Positions 35,157 to 43,533 of a stretch of 64,000 nucleotides of DNA are shown here, one piece after another; positions within the stretch are counted from its first letter, which is position 1; each line of letters opens with the position of its first letter. This DNA comes from Terriglobia bacterium (GTDB lineage: Bacteria; Acidobacteriota; Terriglobia; Terriglobales; Acidobacteriaceae). Below the pieces are notes generated by a model. That model was given only the letters and a program-made list of their open reading frames with translations. It made no database searches and was not told where the DNA came from. The stretch covers positions 1 through 64,000 of the forward strand of contig JAIQFT010000024.1 of NCBI GenBank assembly GCA_020073185.1, written 5' to 3'. The position numbers and the translations under genes were made by a program.

Positions 35157-35645
35157 ATGCGTGCGTCGAAGGTTCTTACGGGCATGAAGAATCAGCCGAA
35201 CGTTCGCGGCAAATCCGGCGAGGCCTTCACCGGCCATCCCGACCTGCGCGCCGGCTTCGAGACCCTTGCTCCCTCCACCTTCTACCCGCGAGGCACTACC
35301 CTTTTTCGCCAGGGTGAGCCCTCCCGCGGCGTCTATTTGCTCCTGCGCGGCAAGGCGAACCTCTCGCTGCGCGCCGACAACGGCCGCACCATGACCTTTC
35401 GCAACGTCGGTCCTGGTTACGTGCTCGGCCTTCCTGGCGCCATCCTCAACCGCACCTATCTCTTTACCGCCGAGTTGATTGATGACTCGCAGGTTGCCTT
35501 CATACCTGGCGCTGAGGTGGTGGAGTTCCTGAAGAAGCGCGGCGACCTCTGCTTTGAAATTGTGCAGATGCTCGGTGGCGAACTCCTGACTCTACCGCGG
35601 GTGGCGAACCAGAAGGCGACGCGCAAGAAGAGAACCAACGCTTAG
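35157..35645 (+). CDS. Cyclic-nucleotide-binding-domain protein without HTH
   Basis: The 162-residue protein carries a cNMP-binding beta-roll (about residues 35-140: FYPRGTTLFRQGEPSRGVYLLLRGKANLSL, then GPGYVLGLPGAILN). It resembles the N-terminal domain of Crp/Fnr regulators but has no DNA-binding helix-turn-helix; a lysine/arginine-rich tail follows. It may be a ligand sensor acting through another protein. The start may be the ATG at 35184 instead. Confidence 0.75.
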   Translation: MRASKVLTGMKNQPNVRGKSGEAFTGHPDLRAGFETLAPSTFYPRGTTLFRQGEPSRGVYLLLRGKANLSLRADNGRTMTFRNVGPGYVLGLPGAILNRTYLFTAELIDDSQVAFIPGAEVVEFLKKRGDLCFEIVQMLGGELLTLPRVANQKATRKKRTNA

Positions 35646-35787
35646 AGCCATCTCATCTTTTGTGTGGCCGATGTCATCCCGAGCGAGAAAGGGCTCCCGC
35701 GCGTTCTTACCGGGGTCCCCTGCACGCCTGCCTTTGCGTGCTGGGTGGTCGTGAGCGGGAAACCCGAGTCGAGGGATCTCTAACCTA

Positions 35788-35820
35788 AAGCCCGAAGCCT
35801 GAATCCCGAAGCCTGAAGCC
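35788..35820. repeat. Intergenic CCCGAAGCCTGAA repeats
   Basis: Tandem CCCGAAGCCTGAA units end at the stop codon of the PP2C gene. They match the GGCTTCAGG family in inverse orientation. The 170-nt gap between 35646 and 35819 holds nothing else recognisable. Confidence 0.6.
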
Positions 35821-37964
35821 TACCTCGGCCTCGCCAGCACCAGCGTCATGTCGTCGGGCTGCTCGCTGCCGCCAATCCAATCCAGCACCGCCGACATCAC
35901 CAGGTCGGAAATCCGCGCCAGCGGCAGATTCCGGTTTTCGCGCACCAGTTCCACCAGCCGCTGCTCGCCGAATTCGCCAAAATCATTTTCCGGTTCGGTG
36001 ATGCCGTCGCTGTAGGCAACAAGGATGTCGCCCGGCGAGAGCGCGACCTGCGTCTCGTCATAGTTCACGCCGTCGAACAGCCCCACCACCGTTCCCCCGG
36101 CGTCGAGCCGCGAGGCGGTGCCGTCGGCGTGGAGTACCAGCGGCGGCAGATGTCCCCCGTTGCAGTAGTTCACGGTGCAGCTGTGACCGTCATAGGTACC
36201 GAAGAACAGCGTTGCGTATTTCTCGCTCGGGGTGCTGCGATAGAGCTGCCGATTCAGCAGCGACATCAGCGCCGCCGGCGAAAGATCGCCATTGGCGTAC
36301 GCCAGCGCGCTCCCGTGAAACGCCGTCCCGCCGCCCCCGACCGAGGCCGGCAACGCCGGCGCCACCGCCGCTTCCAGGCTGTATGCCCGGACCGCGGAGT
36401 GGATTGTCGCCATCAACAGGGCCGCGGATATTCCTTTCCCGCTGACGTCGCCTACCGCCAGCCCGACTTTGTCGCTGTCCATCGGCAGGAAGTCGTAATA
36501 ATCGCCGCTCACCGTCCGCGCCGGACGGCAAATCCCGTGCAGCTCCAGCGCCGCCAGATCGGCTGATTCCCGCGGGAACAACTGCGCCTGCACTTCCTGC
36601 GCGATGACCAACTCGTTCTCTAGCCGCTGCTTCTCTTTCTGCTCCTGCAGCAGCCGTTCCAGAGACGTGGTCATGGAATTGAACGAGCTTTCCAGCGCCG
36701 CCAGTTGGTCTTCGCTGAGGATCTCGATGCGATGCGCGAAATCACCACGGTTGACTTGCTGCGTCCCGCGATACAGCGCCGCCACCGACCGGGTAATCGT
36801 CCTCGTCAGGCGCACCCCGATGAACAGCGCCAGCAGTTCGATCACTCCGAACAGCGCCACCACCGCCACCAGGACTGCCATAATGAACGTCGCCGACTGC
36901 CCCACCGTGCGGAACAGCCGGTCGTACAGCAGCGACGGCCGCGTCACCACCGCCAGCAGTGCCGTGCGTTCTTGGCCCGACTTCCAGTCCAGCACCTTCA
37001 GTAAACTTCCGCCGGTAATCTCGCGATCGAAGCGGTTCGCGGGCGGCGGCAGTTTCCCCGCCTTGACCGCTGCGGGTGTGTCGGCCGCCGCGTCACTCTT
37101 GATGTCCAACCGCTCATCTCCAATCACGATCTGCGGACGGTTGTTCGCGTCCTTGTCCTTCGCGTCTGTCGCCCTCCGCAACCGATTCGAGGAAAACAGG
37201 GACACCGACACCTCGCCGAGCCGCGCGCCCACTCGCGCCAGCAATTTCTCATCCAGGGGGACGTTCGAAATCAGTACCAGCTCGTCTTTGCCTGCGGGCA
37301 CGGTATCGGCGACCCGCAGCAGCAGCCGCCCCCCGTCCTGCGCGAAGTTACGTACTTCTTTTGCCCCGCGTGGCGGCGCTGCGGCCACGGCGTTCGCCGG
37401 CAGCACGTAGGATTTCCCGCGGTACCAGGCCGTGATCTCGCGGTCCAGGTACACGGGCTCACGTCCGCTGGCCTGCTGCAAAAGCGCTTCGCTCGGTGCC
37501 GCGCCCTTTGCGATGCGGTCGGCCATATTCACCGCGACCCGGTTATTCACCGCCGCGAGCGTCGATATTTCTGTGTGGAAATCGGACGTAGCGACGTACG
37601 TAGCGAATTGCCACGCAAACAGGTAGGCGGTGATCACCCCGATCGCCAGCAGCAGAATCACCGGAATCACGCCGATAAAAACATAGGTGACGATCAGCCG
37701 GTTCCGCAGCCGCCACATCACCTTGCGCCGCAGCCAACGCAGTCCCAACACCGCCGCCAAGCACCCGGTCACATAGGCCAGGAACCTCGCCCACCCGAGC
37801 AGACTCGCGCTCCCGCCCGGTTTCGCCAGCAGGGAAATAGACCAGATTACAAGCAGCAGCAGGTCCACTGCGGCAAAGTACGCCGTGACCCGGGCCAGAC
37901 GGCCCATCCACGGCCAGTACAGGTAGAACTGGCGGCGCACGTAACCATTGACGGCGGATAGCAT
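35820..37964 (-). CDS. Membrane PP2C/SpoIIE-type serine phosphatase with HAMP domain
   Basis: The 714-residue protein has several transmembrane helices in the first 140 residues and an extracytoplasmic region to about 350. A further helix and a HAMP linker (FIGVRLTRTITRSVAALYRGTQQVNRGDF) follow, then a coiled coil. The C-terminal phosphatase domain carries SGDYYDFLPMDSDKVGLAVGDVSGKGISAALLMA and the metal motif YSDGITEPEND. RsbU-like enzymes of this kind dephosphorylate anti-sigma-factor antagonists. No rsbV or rsbW is nearby. Confidence 0.92.
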   Translation of the reverse strand: MLSAVNGYVRRQFYLYWPWMGRLARVTAYFAAVDLLLLVIWSISLLAKPGGSASLLGWARFLAYVTGCLAAVLGLRWLRRKVMWRLRNRLIVTYVFIGVIPVILLLAIGVITAYLFAWQFATYVATSDFHTEISTLAAVNNRVAVNMADRIAKGAAPSEALLQQASGREPVYLDREITAWYRGKSYVLPANAVAAAPPRGAKEVRNFAQDGGRLLLRVADTVPAGKDELVLISNVPLDEKLLARVGARLGEVSVSLFSSNRLRRATDAKDKDANNRPQIVIGDERLDIKSDAAADTPAAVKAGKLPPPANRFDREITGGSLLKVLDWKSGQERTALLAVVTRPSLLYDRLFRTVGQSATFIMAVLVAVVALFGVIELLALFIGVRLTRTITRSVAALYRGTQQVNRGDFAHRIEILSEDQLAALESSFNSMTTSLERLLQEQKEKQRLENELVIAQEVQAQLFPRESADLAALELHGICRPARTVSGDYYDFLPMDSDKVGLAVGDVSGKGISAALLMATIHSAVRAYSLEAAVAPALPASVGGGGTAFHGSALAYANGDLSPAALMSLLNRQLYRSTPSEKYATLFFGTYDGHSCTVNYCNGGHLPPLVLHADGTASRLDAGGTVVGLFDGVNYDETQVALSPGDILVAYSDGITEPENDFGEFGEQRLVELVRENRNLPLARISDLVMSAVLDWIGGSEQPDDMTLVLARPR

Positions 37965-38013
37965 GATCGGTGAATCTGATTATAGCTTCACGCTGCTGCC
38001 CAAGCCGACGCGC

Positions 38014-38214
38014 TCAAATCTCCGGGTACAGGTCGAAAAATGCTTCCACGCTGAGGCGCAGTTGTTTCTCGATGTCTTCCTTGCTGCCTTCCAGGATGTG
38101 CAAAGAGACGCGCGCTGTGCGCTCGTGCTTCAGCTTGATCGTTGCATCGTTGACTTCCTCGATGTCCTCCGACGGCAGCAGGCGCATTCCGTACACTAGA
38201 CAAAGTTTTGCCAT
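38014..38214 (-). CDS. Small conserved protein, unknown function
   Basis: From the ATG at 38214 the product has 66 residues (MAKLCLVYGMRLLPSEDIEE...). It alternates strand and helix and ends VEAFFDLYPEI. Its compact charged pattern suggests a real small protein; upstream frame extension consists of repeat DNA. No domain is recognised. It lies 49 nt upstream of the PP2C gene on the same strand, so the two may be co-transcribed. Confidence 0.6.
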   Translation of the reverse strand: MAKLCLVYGMRLLPSEDIEEVNDATIKLKHERTARVSLHILEGSKEDIEKQLRLSVEAFFDLYPEI

Positions 38215-38228
38215 GCGGACGATTATAG

Positions 38229-38345
38229 GCTTCAGGCGTCGGGCTCCAGGCTTCAGGTTGCCCGGCATGAAGTACAAATCGGATGCTCGGACCAGCGTGC
38301 CTCGACGGTGGGTGCGCCTGTAGCCTGCAGCCCGAAGCCTGCACC
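38229..38345. repeat. Inverted GGCTTCAGG/CCTGAAGCC-type repeats between divergent genes
   Basis: GGCTTCAGGCGTCGGGCTCC units (38229-38260) are mirrored by CAGCCCGAAGCCTGCA (38328-38343). They occupy the gap between the small minus-strand gene and the next plus-strand gene. They match the family at 23284, 35788 and 51841. Confidence 0.6.
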
Positions 38346-38362
38346 TGGTTTAGAATGCAGCC

Positions 38363-39064
38363 GTGCTCCAACTCACCAGCGCGTTCCTGCTGATGTGCGC
38401 CGTCATTGCCTGCGCTCAGCAGCCGCCCAAGCCGTCGCCAGCGCAACCGCCGCCCATGCGCGTCAACGTCCTCAACGTCTGCGCGCCCACCGACGCCGAG
38501 CAAAAAGAGATCGCGGCGGCGCTGGCCCGCATCCCGCAGCGCGCCAGTTTCACCCGCGATTACGAAGTGACGCGCGGCCATACCACCGATGAGGGCGGCA
38601 ACGGCTCCGACTGGGTGCGCGTTCGACGTGAATTCCCCAAGGCCATGCCGTTGCTTGCGGTGCAGTTTTCCTACATTGCCGATGCCAAGGAGAGCCAGGA
38701 GACCGCGGTCTTTTATGCGCGCGAAAGCAAGAGCAACGGCGTGATGCAGGTCGCGATCGAGGACCGGGTCTCGGCCGGCGTCAGCGCGGCCAACGTGCTC
38801 GCCGCCGACACGCCCGTCGACCACATTCGCGTTGAGCGCTACGGTAAGTCGTCGCTGGTGCTGGCGCGCTGTCCCAATGACGACCAGACCGCGTACGAGC
38901 CGCTGTTTCGCACCGCGTCCCAGATCATGGCCGCCTACCGCGCGCGCCTCGACGTCAAGCGGCTTGTCCCGGCCGAACTGGGACGCCTATCGACAGGCAA
39001 CGGCGGGCGCCGCCCGATCAACGTCAAACCCATGGGCAGCCAGCGCGCGCCCGAATCGAAATGA
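38363..39064 (+). CDS. Secreted protein of unknown function
   Basis: A GTG start gives a signal sequence (LQLTSAFLLMCAVIACAQQ) whose cysteine could make it a lipoprotein. A proline-rich spacer and a domain of about 190 residues follow, with NVCAPTDAEQKEI and RGHTTDEGGNGSDWVRV. No catalytic motif is evident. It precedes trxB by 21 nt on the same strand, so they may be co-transcribed. Confidence 0.7.
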   Translation: MLQLTSAFLLMCAVIACAQQPPKPSPAQPPPMRVNVLNVCAPTDAEQKEIAAALARIPQRASFTRDYEVTRGHTTDEGGNGSDWVRVRREFPKAMPLLAVQFSYIADAKESQETAVFYARESKSNGVMQVAIEDRVSAGVSAANVLAADTPVDHIRVERYGKSSLVLARCPNDDQTAYEPLFRTASQIMAAYRARLDVKRLVPAELGRLSTGNGGRRPINVKPMGSQRAPESK

Positions 39065-39085
39065 GGAAAGCGTAATCCAACAAAC

Positions 39086-40018
39086 ATGGACAATGTCAAA
39101 AAGACAATCATTATCGGCTCCGGCTGCGCCGGGCTAACTGCTGCCATCTACGCCGCGCGCGCCAACCTCAAGCCGCTGGTCATTCAGGGGCACGAACCTG
39201 GCGGCCAGTTGTCGCTCACCACGCTGGTGGAAAATTTTCCCGGATTTCCCGAAGGCATCCAGGGCCCGGAGCTGATCGAAAACATGCGCCGCCAAGCCGA
39301 GCGCTTCGGCGCCGAATACCTCACCGGCGACCTCGTCAGCGCCGACCTGAAGAACTATCCGTTCTCCTTGCAGGTTGGCAAGGACGTTTTGCGCGCCGAA
39401 ACTCTGATCATCGCCAGCGGGGCCTCGGCGCGCTGGCTCGGCCTGCCCAGCGAGCACGCGCTCATCGGCCACGGCGTCAGCTCCTGCGCCACCTGCGACG
39501 GTTTTTTCTTCGGCGGCAAGGATATCGCTGTCGTCGGCGGCGGCGATTCCGCCATGGAAGAAGCGCTGTTCCTCACCCGCTTCGCCACCAAGGTCACCCT
39601 GATTCACCGCCGCGAGCAGTTCCGCGCCAGCAAGATCATGCTCGACCGGGCTCGCGCTCATCCGCAGATCGAATTCTTGCTCGACACCGTAGTGGACGAC
39701 GTCTACGACGTTTCCAAGAAAGAAGTGACCGGCTTGCGACTGCGCAACGTCAAGACGGGCGAGTCGTGGGACTTTCCCACCAGCGCCATGTTTCTCGGTA
39801 TCGGCCACATCCCCAACACCAGAATGTTCGCCGACCAGCTCGACCTCGACCAGGACGGCTACCTCATCACCCGCGACTACGTGTTCACCCGTGTCCCCGG
39901 CGTCTTCGCGTGCGGTGACGTGCAGGATCGCCGCTACCGCCAGGCCGTCACCGCCGCCGGAACCGGCTGCATGGCCGCCCTCGAGGTCGAAAAATTCCTC
40001 GAGGCTCGTGGGGAATGA
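39086..40018 (+). CDS. trxB: Thioredoxin reductase (NAD(P)H, FAD)
   Basis: The 310-residue protein has the FAD-binding motif IIIGSGCAGLTAAIYAARA, the redox pair CATC near residue 137, the NAD(P)H motif VVGGGDSAMEEALFLT near 151, and the C-terminal CGDVQD motif near 283. TrxB reduces thioredoxin. The usual GSGPAG is GSGCAG here, a variant with cysteine in the FAD-binding turn. The length is normal. A degenerate repeat region follows. Confidence 0.95.
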   Translation: MDNVKKTIIIGSGCAGLTAAIYAARANLKPLVIQGHEPGGQLSLTTLVENFPGFPEGIQGPELIENMRRQAERFGAEYLTGDLVSADLKNYPFSLQVGKDVLRAETLIIASGASARWLGLPSEHALIGHGVSSCATCDGFFFGGKDIAVVGGGDSAMEEALFLTRFATKVTLIHRREQFRASKIMLDRARAHPQIEFLLDTVVDDVYDVSKKEVTGLRLRNVKTGESWDFPTSAMFLGIGHIPNTRMFADQLDLDQDGYLITRDYVFTRVPGVFACGDVQDRRYRQAVTAAGTGCMAALEVEKFLEARGE

Positions 40019-40021
40019 AAT

Positions 40022-40126
40022 AAGTGTCGAGTACCGAACACTTAGCTTCGAGTATCCGTAGATCGACCCGCCGCGGGTTTCCGGCAAGCCACGGCAAACC
40101 GCCAACGACCAACGACTAACGACTAC
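40022..40126. repeat. Intergenic degenerate repeats after trxB
   Basis: GTGTCGAGTACCGAACACTT and GCTTCGAGTATCC units (40023-40062) are followed by AACGACCAACGACTAACGAC (40104-40123). The latter matches the family inside dnaE2 at 28146-28172 and before rlpA. Confidence 0.6.
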
Positions 40127-40218
40127 CAACAATCGCCCATCGGCCACAAACATCCCCCTGTGACGCGCATCCTACTCACCAACCTCCCGCCGTGTGATAA
40201 AAACATGAGTGCCTCCAG

Positions 40219-41133
40219 ATGCTACGGGAACTCTTCATAGGCCTCTCCACCAGCCGCGCGCTACGCGCTTTCGCTGAGCGTTCACCGATCGGGCAGAAGA
40301 TGTCACGGCGCTTTGTCGCCGGCACCACCGTCGAGGAACTGCTCGCCGCCGCCGAAGCCGTCAACGCCAAAGGCATGGCCGTCAGCGTGGACAATCTTGG
40401 TGAGAACGTCACCAACGCCGCCGAGGCCGAAGCCAGCGCCCAGCTCTACCACCGGTTGCTCGACCTCATCACCCAGCGTGGTCTGAAGGCCAACGTCAGC
40501 CTCAAGCTCACCCACATGGGCCTCGATGTGGACCCCAAGCTCTGTGAACAGCTCGTCTGCGATCTCGTGGACCACGCCCAGCGCCTCGACAACTTTGTCC
40601 GCATTGACATGGAAGGCGCGCCGTACGCCCAGCGAACTCTCGATTTCGTGCACGAATTACATCGTCGTTATCCCGGCCACACCGGCGCCGTTTTGCAGGC
40701 TTACATGCGGCGTAGCGAGGCCGACGCCGGAAAGCTGATTGCCGGCAAAATCCGCATCCGCCTATGCAAGGGTGCCTACAAGGAACCACCGGAGATCGCC
40801 TATCAGAAAAAAGCCGAGGTTGACGGCAACTACCTGAAGCTCGCGAAAATGCTGCTCCAGAGCGGCATTTATCACGGCATCGCCACTCATGACGAGCGTC
40901 TCATCCAGCAGATTATGCTGTTTGCGGAAAAAGAAAAGATTGCGCGCGACTCCTTCGAGTTCCAGATGCTCCACGGCATCCGCCGCGACTTGCAGGAGCG
41001 CATCGTGCGCGAAGGCTGGCGCATGCGCGTCTACATTCCCTTCGGCACCGAGTGGTATCCGTATCTTATGCGGCGCCTCGCCGAGCGTCCCGCCAACGTC
41101 TTCTTCATCGCGAAGAACATTTTCCGGGGATAG
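40219..41133 (+). CDS. Proline dehydrogenase
   Basis: The 304-residue monofunctional PRODH fits the FAD-dependent TIM barrel. Visible motifs are NVSLKLTHMGLD near residue 92, RIRLCKGAYKEP near 178, and FEFQMLHGIRRDLQ plus RVYIPFGTEWYPYLMRRLAERPAN near 255-295. It oxidises proline to pyrroline-5-carboxylate at the membrane. No P5C dehydrogenase is adjacent. A good ribosome-binding site is not obvious. Confidence 0.92.
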   Translation: MLRELFIGLSTSRALRAFAERSPIGQKMSRRFVAGTTVEELLAAAEAVNAKGMAVSVDNLGENVTNAAEAEASAQLYHRLLDLITQRGLKANVSLKLTHMGLDVDPKLCEQLVCDLVDHAQRLDNFVRIDMEGAPYAQRTLDFVHELHRRYPGHTGAVLQAYMRRSEADAGKLIAGKIRIRLCKGAYKEPPEIAYQKKAEVDGNYLKLAKMLLQSGIYHGIATHDERLIQQIMLFAEKEKIARDSFEFQMLHGIRRDLQERIVREGWRMRVYIPFGTEWYPYLMRRLAERPANVFFIAKNIFRG

Positions 41134-41157
41134 TCTTTTTAATCGGAAGGACATGCA

Positions 41158-41724
41158 ATGAAGTTTAATTTGCGAAACTTAGAGAAGTTCCTGAACAAGG
41201 CGTTGATTACGAAACTCGAACGCGATCTTCTCAAGCTGAGAATGGTAAAGGAAGCCGACCTTGAGTGCCGGGTCTACTATCACCTTTCGCATTTGCTTGT
41301 GAAGTACCGCGAGTGGAAACTTTTTGCAAGAAAGTATTCCAGGCACACAGGCACGTTTAGTGATTTTCTTTTGTTTGAAAACGAGCAGCCGCGTGTGGCC
41401 ATTGAACTGAAGTGGAACCGGTCAGAAATCTCTAAGAAGGACCGAAAAAGTTTGGGTCTTTGTATAAAACAGCTCCGTGTAAACAAGGCGTATTTTATTA
41501 CAACGCTTATTGGTGGCCGAAAGTACCGCAAGATCAGCAAACAAGCATCGGAAAAGAATTACTTATTCGAACTCGTTGTCCAACTTCCATTGGCAGGCTC
41601 TGAGTTGGAGCGTTGGAAACGCGAACGCGGATTGTACATGTCACAGATGCAGTTTCGAACAAGGAGACGGGACCGCGCCGTGAAGAACAAAGCTGTTCGG
41701 CGTAAGCGAAGTGGTAATTCCTAA
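41158..41724 (+). CDS. AT-richer gene with PD-(D/E)XK-nuclease-like motif
   Basis: The 188-residue product is lysine/arginine-rich. DFLLFENEQPRVAIELKW near residues 68-85 matches the core of PD-(D/E)XK nucleases (an acidic residue, then E-x-K). A glutamate in ADLECRVYYHLSHLL could complete the site. GGAAGGA lies before the ATG, 24 nt after proline dehydrogenase. Codon use and base composition are visibly AT-richer than the neighbours, which suggests recent acquisition. It may be a solitary restriction or repair nuclease. Its end overlaps the convergent gene by 4 nt. Confidence 0.6.
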   Translation: MKFNLRNLEKFLNKALITKLERDLLKLRMVKEADLECRVYYHLSHLLVKYREWKLFARKYSRHTGTFSDFLLFENEQPRVAIELKWNRSEISKKDRKSLGLCIKQLRVNKAYFITTLIGGRKYRKISKQASEKNYLFELVVQLPLAGSELERWKRERGLYMSQMQFRTRRRDRAVKNKAVRRKRSGNS

Positions 41725-43271
41725 TTCCAGTGCTTGTAGTGGCTCCAGACCTTTCGCAGGTCGAACTTCGCGCCCCGGCATAGATAGATAGGCGTGTTTT
41801 CTTCCGCCATCCCGAAGCGGTCGTAATGATCGAACGCCTGCCAACTCGCACAATTGTCCCGGACATCTTCCTGACTGAACTGCAGAAAGATGAAATTGCG
41901 GTAGTCCTCGGTGGGCGGGCCCCAGTACCAGTGAGTCTGGTGGCGGGAGAATGCGCGCGGGAGGCCATACTGGGGACCGAACATGTTCATGGCGCCGGCC
42001 TCGCCGTAGTTGCCGGCCAGGATGCCGGTCCGGGCGCGCTCCTCCGGCGGTAGTGCGTTGTAAATGTCGGCGACCTCACGCGCCATTTCCGGCCACCCGA
42101 ACTGGTCTCCGATCGGCTGCGGCAACGGGCCCGCGTGATTGACCTCCGCCTTGGGCGGCTTGAACCCCAGCGCCTTCGTGTACGCCATGTAACTCTCCGG
42201 CGAAAGCATCCAGGTCGCCAGCGGCAGTGTGGGCAGGGTGGCAATCAGTAGGATCGCCACCACCGCGGCTCTCGTCCATGCAGCGCGCGCCGCCAACCAC
42301 CGTTCGATCGCCACTCCGCCGGCGGCGAAGAGCATGGGGTATATCGGGAACAGGTAATAATCCTTGGCGTGCGCGGTTTCCATGCTCACGAAGAAAACCA
42401 GGAAGGTCAGCCCCAGCACGCGCCGCCGTTGCTCCCACAGCAGCCACATGAGCCCGGTCAGCCAAACCGGGAACAGAATTGGGTGCGTGGCGATGATCTG
42501 TTCCTTGGTAAAGGCCAGCGGACCGAGGACAACGTTCTTGCCTGACCGGCGAACGTTTTCCAGGTCTTCGATCGTCGGGAAATGGTGCCGGATTTGCCAG
42601 ATCAGGTTGGGTACGAATAGCGCCACCGCGAGCGCGCCCGCAATCCAGATCCACGGCTTCAGAAACTCCCGCCGATACTGGGTTAGCAGGAGCGCTACTG
42701 TCACCGCAAATCCGAAGAACAGCGTGGAGTGCTTGTTCTCCAGCCCCAGTCCGGCGAGCACTCCGAACCACACCCACAGGCGCGAATCGCCGCTGCGCAG
42801 CATGCGCGCGATCACCAATAAGCAGCCCATCCAGAACAGCGGCTCGAACGCGTTCATGGTCAACAGGCTGTTCATGACTAGCAGGCCGGGACACATCAGG
42901 ACGGCCAAGCCGGTGAGGAACTGGGCATAGCGTCCTCCGCCCAACTCGCGCGCGATCAGCATCGAGAGCGCCACCAGCGCCGTGCCCGCCAGCGCCGGCA
43001 GGATGCGCAGCGCCGCCAGCGATCCGCCCATCAGCAACGCTGCCTTGGCATACAACGCGATCAGCGGCGCGCAATCCACGTAGCCCCAGTCAAGGTGCCG
43101 CGCCAAGTCGAGGTAGTAGAGCTCGTCGCGAAAGTAGCCGTAGTGCCGCACGCTGGTGAAAATGTGCAGCAGCAGCTTGGCCGCGCACAGGCCGATCAAC
43201 GCTCCCGTTGCTATGCGTGGAAGCGGCTGGCTCTCGGTATCAACATGAATTTCTACGGCGCTGCTTGACAT
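41721..43271 (-). CDS. GT39/ArnT-like membrane glycosyltransferase
   Basis: The 516-residue product has about 11 membrane segments. The acidic GT-C motif is in YFRDELYYLDLARHLDWGYVDCAPL near residues 48-72, the periplasmic loop where polyprenyl-phosphate-sugar-dependent enzymes carry catalytic acids. The C-terminus is a soluble periplasmic domain. Such enzymes transfer sugars from undecaprenyl phosphate to lipid A, proteins or glycans; the acceptor is unknown. It stands alone. Confidence 0.85.
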   Translation of the reverse strand: MSSSAVEIHVDTESQPLPRIATGALIGLCAAKLLLHIFTSVRHYGYFRDELYYLDLARHLDWGYVDCAPLIALYAKAALLMGGSLAALRILPALAGTALVALSMLIARELGGGRYAQFLTGLAVLMCPGLLVMNSLLTMNAFEPLFWMGCLLVIARMLRSGDSRLWVWFGVLAGLGLENKHSTLFFGFAVTVALLLTQYRREFLKPWIWIAGALAVALFVPNLIWQIRHHFPTIEDLENVRRSGKNVVLGPLAFTKEQIIATHPILFPVWLTGLMWLLWEQRRRVLGLTFLVFFVSMETAHAKDYYLFPIYPMLFAAGGVAIERWLAARAAWTRAAVVAILLIATLPTLPLATWMLSPESYMAYTKALGFKPPKAEVNHAGPLPQPIGDQFGWPEMAREVADIYNALPPEERARTGILAGNYGEAGAMNMFGPQYGLPRAFSRHQTHWYWGPPTEDYRNFIFLQFSQEDVRDNCASWQAFDHYDRFGMAEENTPIYLCRGAKFDLRKVWSHYKHWN

Positions 43272-43394
43272 GGCTGAAATGGCATTTCCTCGCGGACTAT
43301 GCCGGTTCGATGGCCCTACGCGGCGAATTTATCCTGAGCAACAATTCTGCAGGCGATGCAGCGAAATCCGAGCCCCAGCGGGGCGAATGACAAT

Positions 43395-43418
43395 AACCCG
43401 CCGCTTCAGCGGCGGGTT
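43395..43418. repeat. GC-rich palindrome with TTCA loop
   Basis: Ten-base arms, AACCCGCCGC and GCGGCGGGTT, flank TTCA. A smaller hairpin GTGCC/GGCAC follows near 43440. There is no T-run, so a terminator role is doubtful. The 43272-43533 gap between two minus-strand genes holds no other recognisable feature. Confidence 0.6.
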
Positions 43419-43533
43419 GGAGTGGGAGGAATCGCTGGAGTGCCGTAGGCACGGCTGAAGTTCTCACACGGGCTCAGCAGTGCCGGAGACGCTCACCGGG
43501 CAAGGCCCGTTAAGGACGACCAGCAGGAATCCG

